Assembly (NCBI GenBank): GCA_040752855.1
Contig: JBFMHP010000030.1
Span: 1-5,727, forward strand
DNA from: JBFMHP01 sp040752855
GTDB lineage: Bacteria; Pseudomonadota; Gammaproteobacteria; RBG-16-57-12
Length of the DNA: 5,727 bases
Reading direction: 5' to 3'
Position numbers and translations under genes: made by a program. Shown here one piece after another: positions 1 through 5,410 of the stretch. The notes beneath the pieces were generated by a model that did not search any database, was not told the DNA's origin, and worked only from the letters and a program-made list of their open reading frames with translations. Every line of letters starts with the position of its first letter. Positions within the stretch are counted from its first letter, which is position 1.

Positions 1-33
1 GTGCTGCAGCGCAACGGGTTGGTGGCGGCTTAA
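1..33 (+). CDS. Possible C-terminal tail of an unidentified upstream gene
   Basis: Frame 1 is open from the window edge and ends at TAA (31-33), encoding the last ten residues VLQRNGLVAA. The stop lies just before the repeat-rich leader of ubiU, as the end of a gene would. Ten residues are too few to name a family, and an open frame this short can arise by chance. If real, the gene would run in the same direction as ubiU-ubiV, about 185 bases upstream. Confidence 0.3.
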   Translation: MLQRNGLVAA

Positions 34-54
34 CAATAGATCGCAGCTTCTACC

Positions 55-157
55 CCTTCCCCCTTGATGGGGGAAGGCGGGGATGGGGGTGTATGAGCCG
101 GAAAGAACGGCACCGTGAGTGACCCCCACCCTAACCCTCCCCCGTCAAGCGGGAGGG
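55..157. repeat. Inverted pair of GC-rich palindromic repeats upstream of ubiU
   Basis: Two 35-base units face each other. The forward unit (55-89) contains a perfect 9-bp stem, CCTTCCCCC / GGGGGAAGG, around the loop TTGAT, followed by a G-rich tail. The reverse unit (123-157) has a C-rich head and a 7-bp stem CCCTCCC / GGGAGGG. Its reverse complement matches the forward unit at 27 of 35 positions, so the pair can also fold into one large hairpin with a 33-base apex (90-122). This is a REP/BIME-type intergenic repeat, a G/C-richer relative of the units at 2181 and 5222-5540. No U-tract follows either stem, so it is not a standard intrinsic terminator. Confidence 0.8.
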
Positions 158-167
158 AATCATGACA

Positions 168-188
168 CCCTCTCCTTCGTGGAGAAGG
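168..188. repeat. Short stem-loop, partial repeat unit just before ubiU
   Basis: CCCTCTCC (168-175) pairs with GGAGAAGG (181-188) at 7 of 8 positions around the loop TTCGT. The stem resembles half of the 34-base units found elsewhere in the window, without the G-rich tail. It ends about 29 bases upstream of the preferred ubiU start and would lie in the ubiU leader or promoter region. Confidence 0.55.
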
Positions 189-204
189 AAACGTAATCGA
201 TACT

Positions 205-208
205 AGGG
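205..208 (+). promoter_or_regulatory. Ribosome binding site that decides the ubiU start
   Basis: AGGG at 205-208 touches the first in-frame ATG (209) but sits nine bases before the second ATG (218), a normal spacing. It therefore supports translation from 218. Confidence 0.55.
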
Positions 209-217
209 ATGCGTACT

Positions 218-1213
218 ATGGAACTGGTTTGCCCCGCCGGCAATCTGCCGTCACTCAAGGCCGCCGTCGACCATGGCGCGGACGCGGTCTACCTCGGCCT
301 GCGCAACGACACCAACGCGCGCCATTTCCCCGGTTTGAATTTCGATCCCCCTACCCTGCAACAAGGCGTTGAATACGCGCGAGCGCGCCAGGTGAAAATC
401 TTCTTCGCCATCAACACCTATCCGCAACCGAGCGGCTGGCAACGCTGGCAGGACGCGGTCGATCAGGCGGCGGGTTTCGGCGTCGACGCCCTGATCCTCG
501 CCGATATCGGCGTGCTGGACTATGCCGCGCGGCGCTGGCCCGCACAGGCGCTGCATCTCTCAGTACAGGCCTCGGCGACCAGCTACGAGGCGCTGCGGTT
601 TTATCACGAGCACTTCGGCATCCGCCGCGCCGTGCTGCCACGCGTGTTGTCCCTGGCGCAAGTAAAGCACGTCATCGAACACAGCCCGGTCGAGATCGAG
701 ATCTTCGGCTTCGGCAGCCTGTGCGTGATGGTCGAGGGCCGCTGCGTATTATCATCCTTCGTCACGGGCGAATCCCCCAACACCTGCGGCGCCTGCTCGC
801 CGGCCAAATCGGTGCGCTGGACCGAAACCGCGCAGGGCCTGGAAAGCCGGCTCGACGGCCTGCTGGTCGATCGTTATGGCAAGGGCGCACAGGCCGGCTA
901 CCCCACCATCTGCAAGGGGCGCTACAAAGCACAGGACCGCACCTATTACGCGATCGAAGAACCGACCAGCCTGAACACACTGGAACTGTTGCCGCAGCTC
1001 TATTCCATGGGCGTCGCCGCGATCAAGATCGAAGGGCGCCAGCGCAGCCCGGCCTATGTCAAACAGGTCACGCAGGTCTGGCGCGCGGCCATCGACGCCT
1101 GCCAGCGCGACCCGGAAGGCTACGCGCCGCGCAGCGATTGGCTGCAAGCGCTCGGCAAGGTGTCCGAAGGGGCGCAAACCACCTTGGGGGCGTATCACCG
1201 GCCATGGCAATGA
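218..1213 (+). CDS. ubiU: UbiU, U32-family protein of oxygen-independent ubiquinone biosynthesis
   Basis: UbiU works with UbiV as an iron-sulfur heterodimer needed for oxygen-independent hydroxylation of the ubiquinone ring. A prephenate-derived hydroxyl donor has been proposed for this family. The 331-residue product begins MELVCPAGNLPSLKAAVDHG, nearly the E. coli YhbU/UbiU start, and ends GAYHRPWQ like it. The U32 signature region includes FGSLCVMVEGRC, TGESPNTCGACSPA and GYPTICKGRY. Cysteines 169, 176, 193 and 232 fall at the positions of the E. coli [4Fe-4S] ligands. An ATG nine bases earlier (209) is open, but the Shine-Dalgarno spacing and this ligand numbering favour 218. The stop overlaps the ubiV start as ATGA, so the two genes should be co-transcribed and co-translated. 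An additional Cys190 sits three residues before ligand Cys193. The assignment by similarity is strong. Confidence 0.96.
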   Translation: MELVCPAGNLPSLKAAVDHGADAVYLGLRNDTNARHFPGLNFDPPTLQQGVEYARARQVKIFFAINTYPQPSGWQRWQDAVDQAAGFGVDALILADIGVLDYAARRWPAQALHLSVQASATSYEALRFYHEHFGIRRAVLPRVLSLAQVKHVIEHSPVEIEIFGFGSLCVMVEGRCVLSSFVTGESPNTCGACSPAKSVRWTETAQGLESRLDGLLVDRYGKGAQAGYPTICKGRYKAQDRTYYAIEEPTSLNTLELLPQLYSMGVAAIKIEGRQRSPAYVKQVTQVWRAAIDACQRDPEGYAPRSDWLQALGKVSEGAQTTLGAYHRPWQ

Positions 1214-2121
1214 AGATCTCTCTCGCCCCCATCCCGTATTACTGGACGCGCGACGAACTGTTGAGCTTCTATGAAACCATCGCGCGCGCGCCGGTGGACA
1301 TCGTCTATCTCGGAGAAACCGTGTGCAGCAAGCGCCGATCCCTGAACATGCAGGAATGGCTCGAACTGGCCGACATGCTCGCGCACGCCGGCAAGGAAGT
1401 GGTGCTGTCGAGCTTATCGCTGCTGGAAGCGGAATCCGAACTCAACACCTTGCGGCGCATCTGTGCGAACGGCAAGTATCGCGTCGAGGCCAACGACATG
1501 TCGGCGGTGCACCTGCTCGCCGGCAAGACACCTTTTGTCGCCGGCCCGACCATCAACATCTACAACGCATGCACGCTCGCGTTTCTCGCCGGACTGGGCA
1601 TGCGCCGCTGGGTGATGCCGGTAGAATTATCGCGCGATACCTTGGCCGAACTGCAACAACACCGCCCGGCGGGCGTGGAGACCGAACTGTTCGCCTTCGG
1701 ACGTCTGCCGCTGGCGATCTCCGCGCGTTGTTTCACCGCGCATCGTTTCGATGTGCCGAAGGATGACTGCAAGCTGCGCTGCCTCGATCACCCGATCGGC
1801 ATCCGTCTGAACACCCAGGAAGACGCGCCGTTTCTCACCCTCAACGGCGTACAACTGCAATCCGCGCAAAGCTACAACCTGCTGCCGGAACTCGAGGAGA
1901 TCAAACAACTCGGCGTCGACATCCTGCGCATCAGCCCGCAACTCGACGACACCGATGCGATCATCCGCGTGTTTCACGCCTGCATCACCGGCGCGCAATC
2001 GATCGCCGAGGCGCAGCGGGAACTGGCCACACTCACCACCGACCCGCTTTGCGACGGCTACTGGCACGGTAATCGCGGCATCGAATATCTTCAGGCGCAA
2101 CGTGAGATGCAGAATGCTTGA
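1210..2121 (+). CDS. ubiV: UbiV, partner of UbiU in oxygen-independent ubiquinone biosynthesis
   Basis: UbiV is the second U32-type subunit of the UbiU-UbiV complex, which acts in the cytoplasm on ubiquinone precursors when oxygen is scarce. The 303-residue product begins MKISLAPIPYYW, comparable to E. coli YhbV, and carries VDIVYLGETVCSKRR, MRRWVMPVELSRD, LPLAISARCFTAHR and a C-terminal CDGYW. Cysteines 39, 174, 187 and 191 match the four cluster ligands of E. coli UbiV, with the last three keeping the same spacing (13 then 4 residues). I chose ATG 1210 because it gives the ATGA overlap with ubiU and aligns with the family start. ATG 1204 is in frame, would add two residues and cannot be excluded. 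Neither has a good Shine-Dalgarno, consistent with coupled translation. The frame stays open back to 721, but that part is a shadow of ubiU. Confidence 0.95.
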   Translation: MKISLAPIPYYWTRDELLSFYETIARAPVDIVYLGETVCSKRRSLNMQEWLELADMLAHAGKEVVLSSLSLLEAESELNTLRRICANGKYRVEANDMSAVHLLAGKTPFVAGPTINIYNACTLAFLAGLGMRRWVMPVELSRDTLAELQQHRPAGVETELFAFGRLPLAISARCFTAHRFDVPKDDCKLRCLDHPIGIRLNTQEDAPFLTLNGVQLQSAQSYNLLPELEEIKQLGVDILRISPQLDDTDAIIRVFHACITGAQSIAEAQRELATLTTDPLCDGYWHGNRGIEYLQAQREMQNA

Positions 2122-2180
2122 AGCGTCATTCCGTTGGCTGGGCGGAACGAAGAGACTGTGAAAGTATTTGGGCCTTTTCT

Positions 2181-2214
2181 CCCTCTCCCTCAGGGAGAGG
2201 GTTGGGGTGAGGGG
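2181..2214 (+). repeat. Solitary 34-base GC-rich palindromic repeat unit
   Basis: A perfect 9-bp stem, CCCTCTCCC (2181-2189) / GGGAGAGGG (2193-2201), with loop TCA is followed by the tail TTGGGGTGAGGGG. It matches the 34-base units at 5222-5540 closely and looks like the cleanest copy in the window. It has no inverted partner and lacks the terminal motifs seen at 5189-5435. It lies between the convergent ubiV and ubiT genes, where such repeats can act as mRNA 3'-end stabilisers or transcription barriers. No U-tract follows on either strand. Confidence 0.85.
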
Positions 2215-2226
2215 TAAATAAAAAAT

Positions 2227-2275
2227 GTAGGGTGGGTTAGCGCCTTTTGCGTAACCCACCAACCGTGCGAAGCAC
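2227..2275. repeat. GGTGGGTTA-type intergenic hairpin repeat
   Basis: GGTGGGTTA (2231-2239) pairs with TAACCCACC (2252-2260), and CGC (2241-2243) pairs with GCG (2249-2251). This gives a 12-bp stem with one bulged G and the loop CTTTT. A second small hairpin, GTGC-GAA-GCAC, follows at 2265-2275. Elements with the GTAGGGTGGGTTA head and TAACCCACC return are widespread in proteobacterial intergenic DNA, so this is a second repeat family, distinct from the unit 13 bases to its left. It lies just beyond the stop of ubiT and may help end transcription there. Confidence 0.75.
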
Positions 2276-2292
2276 ACGATGAATCGAACGCC

Positions 2293-2769
2293 TCAACCCA
2301 ACAACCGATCCGCCAAGCCATTCGCCTGCTTGAACAATCGCTGCACCGGCGCCGCCAAGCGCAGATCCTCCAGCTCCAACGCATCCAGCCGGTTCTTCAG
2401 CTCCAACCCGAGCGCGGTATCGCCTTCGATGCATAGGCGGCGCTGGAAGAACAAGGTATCGCTGTCCTCCTTGCGCGTGGCGAGCAGCAGAAAGTCATAC
2501 ACGTCACCGCTGATCGTCACATCGGCGGGCAATGATTCATTGCACACCTCGAAGCTATCGATCAGCAAGCGTGCGCGCAGAGCAACCCCGGCATCGCGCA
2601 GCTTGATGCACACGATCTTGTTGGCGAGAAAATCCAATTCACCCGCGCGGATGAGCGCGGCGAAGATGCGATTGAGCGCCAGCACCATCATACGGGAATG
2701 GAGCGACGGCGGCACGAGCCCGAGCGGCAACGTGAGTGGTTTGGGCAATGTGAAACGTTTGATAGCCAT
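2293..2769 (-). CDS. ubiT: UbiT, SCP2-domain accessory factor for anaerobic ubiquinone synthesis
   Basis: UbiT is a lipid-binding SCP2-like protein required with UbiU and UbiV for ubiquinone synthesis without oxygen, probably presenting hydrophobic intermediates as UbiJ does in the aerobic pathway. The 158-residue product contains YDFLLLATRKEDSD (91-104), DTLFFQRRLCIEGDT (104-118) and LGLELKNRLDALELE (120-134), which match the conserved core of E. coli YhbT almost residue for residue. The protein is a little shorter than the E. coli one, lacking some C-terminal tail. The start at 2769 is fixed by a strong Shine-Dalgarno, GAGGAGGT (2783-2776 on the minus strand), six bases upstream; an earlier in-frame ATG at 2805 would add 12 basic, unconserved residues. 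The gene converges on ubiUV and diverges from the yhcC-like gene. I see no TTGAT-N4-ATCAA FNR box in its 91-base upstream gap. Confidence 0.93.
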   Translation of the reverse strand: MAIKRFTLPKPLTLPLGLVPPSLHSRMMVLALNRIFAALIRAGELDFLANKIVCIKLRDAGVALRARLLIDSFEVCNESLPADVTISGDVYDFLLLATRKEDSDTLFFQRRLCIEGDTALGLELKNRLDALELEDLRLAAPVQRLFKQANGLADRLLG

Positions 2770-2860
2770 GCGATGACCTCCTCGATGACTACGATGAAAA
2801 AACACCGAATCCAGTCTCGCGCCATTTTCACCGCATGTCCACCTAGATGAAATCTAAACC

Positions 2861-3766
2861 ATGGCCTTGACCGACTACATCATCACCTTCGGCCAATTCA
2901 TGCAGCAGCGGCATGGCGAGCGTGTGCACAAGCTTGCGCTCAACGCGGGCTTCACCTGTCCGAACATGGATGGCAGCAAGGGGCGCGGCGGCTGTACGTA
3001 TTGCAATAACGCCTCATTCAGCCCCGGCGCGCGCAAGGCCCCGGACATCGCCGCGCAGATCGAGGCGGGACGGCAGGTGATCCGCAAGCGCACGCGCGCG
3101 CAAAAATATCTCGCCTATTTCCAGTCCTACACCAACACCTATGCCGAAGTTGAACGCCTACGTGAACTCTACGATGCCGCGCTGGCCGAGCCGGATGTCA
3201 TCGGCCTGTCGATCGGCACGCGGCCGGATTGCGTGCCCGATGCCGTGCTGGAGCTATTGCAGGAGTATCAACGGGAGGGTTATGAGATTTGGCTCGAGCT
3301 CGGCCTGCAATCGGCGCACGATGACACCCTGCGGCGCGTCAATCGCTGCAGCGACTTCGCCGATTATCGCGATGCCGTCACGCGCGCAAAGGCGCGTGGC
3401 TTGCAGTTGTGCACGCACCTCATCATCGGCCTGCCGGGCGAGACGCGCGCGCACAATCTCGAAACGCTGGCACACGTCTTGGCGCTCGGCACCGATGCTC
3501 TGAAACTCCACCCGCTGCATGTGGTCAAGGGCACCGCGCTAGCGAATGAATGGCGCCGAGGCGACTACACCCCGCTGACCCTCGATGAGTACATCGCCAT
3601 CGCGGTTGATCTGATCCAACATGCGCCACCGCAGATGATCTATCACCGCATGACCGCCACCGCCGGCGCGCAGCTGCTGCTCGCGCCCGCGTGGTGCAAC
3701 AAGAAGTGGCTGGTGCTCAATCGACTGGAACAGGCCTTGGCGGCGCGTTGTCCCAAACGCCCTTGA
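2861..3766 (+). CDS. yhcC: YhcC-family (TIGR01212-type) radical SAM protein
   Basis: This is a radical S-adenosylmethionine enzyme of the YhcC family, whose substrate I do not know to be established. The 301-residue product contains the family's cysteine motif within CPNMDGSKGRGGCTYCNN: Cys33, Cys45 and Cys48, spaced CX11CX2C, which would bind the SAM-coordinating [4Fe-4S] cluster. Later motifs fit a radical SAM barrel: GLSIGTRPDC (115-124), IWLELGLQS (143-151), LIIGLPGE (187-194) and HPLHVVKGT (217-225). The N-terminus aligns with E. coli YhcC (VHKLALNAGFTCPN), supporting the ATG at 2861, although no clear Shine-Dalgarno precedes it. The gene is divergent from ubiT across 91 bases, so the two could share a control region. 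Family assignment is firm; the reaction is not known. Confidence 0.92.
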   Translation: MALTDYIITFGQFMQQRHGERVHKLALNAGFTCPNMDGSKGRGGCTYCNNASFSPGARKAPDIAAQIEAGRQVIRKRTRAQKYLAYFQSYTNTYAEVERLRELYDAALAEPDVIGLSIGTRPDCVPDAVLELLQEYQREGYEIWLELGLQSAHDDTLRRVNRCSDFADYRDAVTRAKARGLQLCTHLIIGLPGETRAHNLETLAHVLALGTDALKLHPLHVVKGTALANEWRRGDYTPLTLDEYIAIAVDLIQHAPPQMIYHRMTATAGAQLLLAPAWCNKKWLVLNRLEQALAARCPKRP

Positions 3767-3795
3767 TCCGAAGCACGCTAGCCCGCCCGCATCTT

Positions 3796-3820
3796 CGTCA
3801 TTCCGGCGTATGCCGGAATC
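3796..3820. repeat. CGTCATTCCGGC-type palindromic repeat
   Basis: ATTCCGGC (3800-3807) and GCCGGAAT (3812-3819) form a perfect 8-bp stem around GTAT, preceded by CGTC and followed by a C. This resembles the widespread CGTCATTCCCGC...GCGGGAATC intergenic repeats, of which Neisseria dRS3 is a known relative. It lies 29 bases beyond the yhcC stop. There is no U-tract after the stem, so terminator function is uncertain. The same ten bases, CGTCATTCCG, recur at 2124-2133 next to the ubiV stop, followed there by a short TTCCG / CGGAA dyad that may be a decayed copy. Confidence 0.7.
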
Positions 3821-3871
3821 GCCAGGCATTCACACACAGATTTTCCGTCCCCGGCAGTCCGCCTGCTGCTT

Positions 3872-3880
3872 TGCTATGCT
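3872..3880 (+). promoter_or_regulatory. Possible extended -10 promoter element for the VOC gene
   Basis: TGCTATGCT (3872-3880) resembles an extended -10 (TGn plus TATAAT-like) and would place a transcript start about 30 bases before the ATG at 3918. No good -35 box is visible at the right spacing. This is only a pattern match. Confidence 0.3.
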
Positions 3881-3917
3881 TCACCAAGGCCACACCTTCA
3901 CACCGAGGAGGCGCCAC

Positions 3918-4289
3918 ATGATTCTCGATCACATCGGCTTCAATGTTTCCGACTTTCCGAAAAGCAAGACATTCTTCGTTAAGGCGTTGCAACCGCTTGG
4001 CATCACCGTGGTGATGGAAGGCGACGGGTGGGCCATGCTCGGACGCGACGGCAAACCGCAGCTCTGGTTCGGGGCCTTTGGGCAGAGTCCCGGCCCGATA
4101 CATATCGCGTTTGCGGCGGACAACCGCGCGCAGGTGCGGCAGTTTCACGCAGCGGCGCTGGCAGCCGGCGGGACCGACAACGGTGGCCCCGGACTGCGTA
4201 CCGAATACCATCCGAATTATTACGGCGCGTTTGTCATTGGGCCAGACGGGCACAACATTGAGGCCGTCTGCCACACAGCGGAGGCATGA
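3918..4289 (+). CDS. Small VOC-superfamily (glyoxalase/dioxygenase-fold) protein
   Basis: The 123-residue product is a single-module VOC protein. It starts MILDHIGFNVSDF, the typical first beta-alpha unit with His5. It continues with PIHIAFAADNRAQV (60-73, His62), HPNYYGAFVIGPDGHN (98-113) and IEAVCH (114-119, Glu115). His5, His62 and Glu115 are the likely metal-binding set by family analogy. The length fits one VOC module that dimerises to complete its site. The start at 3918 is set by a strong Shine-Dalgarno, GAGGAGG (3905-3911), six bases upstream; the same frame is open further upstream but without coding character. Substrate is unknown: lactoylglutathione lyase, thiol transferase and dioxygenase members share this fold. 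It appears to be a single-gene unit, convergent with ypfJ across ten bases. Confidence 0.88.
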   Translation: MILDHIGFNVSDFPKSKTFFVKALQPLGITVVMEGDGWAMLGRDGKPQLWFGAFGQSPGPIHIAFAADNRAQVRQFHAAALAAGGTDNGGPGLRTEYHPNYYGAFVIGPDGHNIEAVCHTAEA

Positions 4290-4299
4290 TCGCCCTTGA

Positions 4300-5163
4300 T
4301 TACAGCCGCGCCACCTTGAAGGTGTTGCACTGATTCGGATCGCCCGATTTCTCGCCGATCTTGAACCAGCGCATGCGCTGTTCCGAGGAGCCATGGGTAA
4401 AGGACTCGGGCACGACATAACCGCGCGCTTGTTGTTGCAGCCGGTCATCACCCACCCCGGCAGCAGCGCTGAGCGCTTCCTCGATGTCGCCGGCCTCGAG
4501 AATCTGCCGGCTCTGATCCGCCCGCTTCGCCCACACCCCGGCGAGACAATCGGCTTGCAATTCCACCCGCACCTGAATCGCATTGGCCTCCGCCTCACTG
4601 CCGCGCGCCTTGGCGGCATGGCTTTCCTCCAGGATGCCCATCAGATTTTGCACGTGGTGCCCGACTTCATGCGCGATCACGTAGGCCTGGGCGAAGTCTC
4701 CGGGCGCCGCGTAGCGGGTATGCAGATCCTGGAAGAAGGAAAGATCGAGATAAAGCTTTTGATCATTGGGACAGTAAAACGGCCCCATCGCAGCCTGGGC
4801 AAAACCGCAGGCGGATTGCACCGCCCCGGTGAACAACACCATCTTGGGCAGGCGGTACTGGCTGCCGGATTGCTGGAAGATCTCGCTCCAGACATCCTCG
4901 GTATCGGCCAAAACCACCGCGGAAAACTCCGCCAGGCGGTTTTCCTCGGGACTGCGCGAGGCAGGATCGACCTGCTGATCTTCGACAGCGGTCGGCCCCG
5001 AGGCAAGCTGATTCAACACCACGCTTGGGTCCACACCGAGGAGCACGGCGATGAGCACAAATGCGATCGTGCCCACGCCGCCGATGGCCACGCCTTTGCC
5101 ACCGACGCGCATCCCGCGGCGGTCTTCCACATTCTCACTGCGACGACGACCTTCCCAACGCAT
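4300..5163 (-). CDS. ypfJ: YpfJ-type (KPN_02809 family) neutral zinc metallopeptidase, membrane anchored
   Basis: This is a predicted inner-membrane zinc peptidase with a short cytoplasmic N-terminus. The 287-residue product, about the length of E. coli YpfJ, begins MRWEGRRRSENVEDRRG, the family signature. A hydrophobic segment at about 24-44 likely anchors it, placing the catalytic domain in the periplasm. The zinc site is HEVGHH (165-170), with His165 and His169 as ligands and Glu166 as catalytic base; Glu201 in ELQADC is the probable third ligand. Other family blocks are MGPFYCP (126-132), LYLDLSFF (137-144), GDDRLQQQARG (238-248) and PESFTHGSSEQR (252-263). Start 5163 matches the family and has GTGAGGTG (5177-5170) upstream; an ATG at 5184 would add seven residues before the conserved MRW. 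No physiological substrate is known to me. The upstream repeat element begins only 25 bases before the start codon. Confidence 0.93.
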   Translation of the reverse strand: MRWEGRRRSENVEDRRGMRVGGKGVAIGGVGTIAFVLIAVLLGVDPSVVLNQLASGPTAVEDQQVDPASRSPEENRLAEFSAVVLADTEDVWSEIFQQSGSQYRLPKMVLFTGAVQSACGFAQAAMGPFYCPNDQKLYLDLSFFQDLHTRYAAPGDFAQAYVIAHEVGHHVQNLMGILEESHAAKARGSEAEANAIQVRVELQADCLAGVWAKRADQSRQILEAGDIEEALSAAAGVGDDRLQQQARGYVVPESFTHGSSEQRMRWFKIGEKSGDPNQCNTFKVARL

Positions 5164-5188
5164 GACTGACACCTCACAAGCCAAACTG

Positions 5189-5408
5189 TTAACCCGGCAG
5201 CGAAATATATCTGGTGCAATTCCCTCTCCCTCAGGGACGACTCCATGGATGGAGTCGGTAGGACGAAGTCCGGAACCCGAGTCGAGAGGGTTAGGGTTAG
5301 GGTGAGGGGAGATAATATCTTGTTTTTACTCCCTCATCCTGTCCTTCTCCCTGAGGGAGAAGGGACGTTATCGAAATGTTTTTCAGATATATTTGATCGC
5401 CGGATTAA
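5189..5408. mobile_element. MITE/BIME-like composite element 1 with 25-base inverted ends
   Basis: A 25-base motif at 5189-5213 (TTAACCCGGC...ATATCTG) returns inverted at 5384-5408, matching at 20 of 25 positions. Between them lie a forward GC-rich unit (5222-5309), a 21-base apex, and the inverted unit (5331-5364; 9-bp stem CCTTCTCCC / GGGAGAAGG, loop TGA). The whole can fold as one long hairpin with side arms. The forward unit is interrupted by about 47 extra bases (5238-5284) and has a duplicated TTAGGG. Removing those leaves about 167 bases, close to the length of element 2. No open reading frame of interest is inside, so any movement would depend on an enzyme supplied elsewhere. The left end lies within the likely ypfJ promoter region. 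Confidence 0.6.
5238..5284. repeat. Nested 47-base palindromic insertion within a repeat unit
   Basis: Compared with the clean unit at 2181-2214, the unit starting at 5222 is split after CCCTCTCCCTCAGGGA and resumes at GAGAGGG. The extra stretch begins CGACTC (5238-5243) and ends GAGTCG (5279-5284), a 6-base inverted end pair. Inside it are CGACTCCAT / ATGGAGTCG, a perfect 9-bp dyad (5238-5257), and GGAC-GAA-GTCC (5261-5271). The host unit's CCCTCTC and GAGAGGG can still pair across it, so it looks like an expanded apical arm. The exact edges are ambiguous by one or two bases because GA occurs on both sides. Confidence 0.6.
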
Positions 5409-5410
5409 TA

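Noticed and set aside
721..1203. Long upstream extension of the ubiV frame through ubiU
   Set aside because: It lies inside ubiU, whose protein matches its family throughout, and the translated extension is rich in Arg, Gly and Ala without family character. ubiV begins at 1204-1210.
2181..2214. Rho-independent terminator for ubiV or ubiT
   Set aside because: The stem is strong but neither strand has a U-tract after it; the sequence matches a dispersed repeat unit seen several times in this window.
1627..2277. 216-residue minus-strand open frame antisense to ubiV
   Set aside because: It is antisense to ubiV and its beginning reads through the intergenic repeats (LPLTPTLSLREREK is a typical translation of the GC-rich unit).
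2770..2860. FNR-regulated divergent promoter for ubiT and yhcC
   Set aside because: I looked for TTGAT-N4-ATCAA on both strands and found no good match; no convincing -35/-10 pair was found either.
3798..4619. 273-residue minus-strand open frame across the VOC gene and the end of ypfJ
   Set aside because: It crosses two well-supported genes in other frames and its sequence is rich in Arg, Pro and Cys with no domain pattern.
4393..5169. 258-residue open frame antisense to ypfJ
   Set aside because: It mirrors the strongly conserved ypfJ gene, has no recognisable motif, and is what GC-rich third positions produce on the opposite strand.
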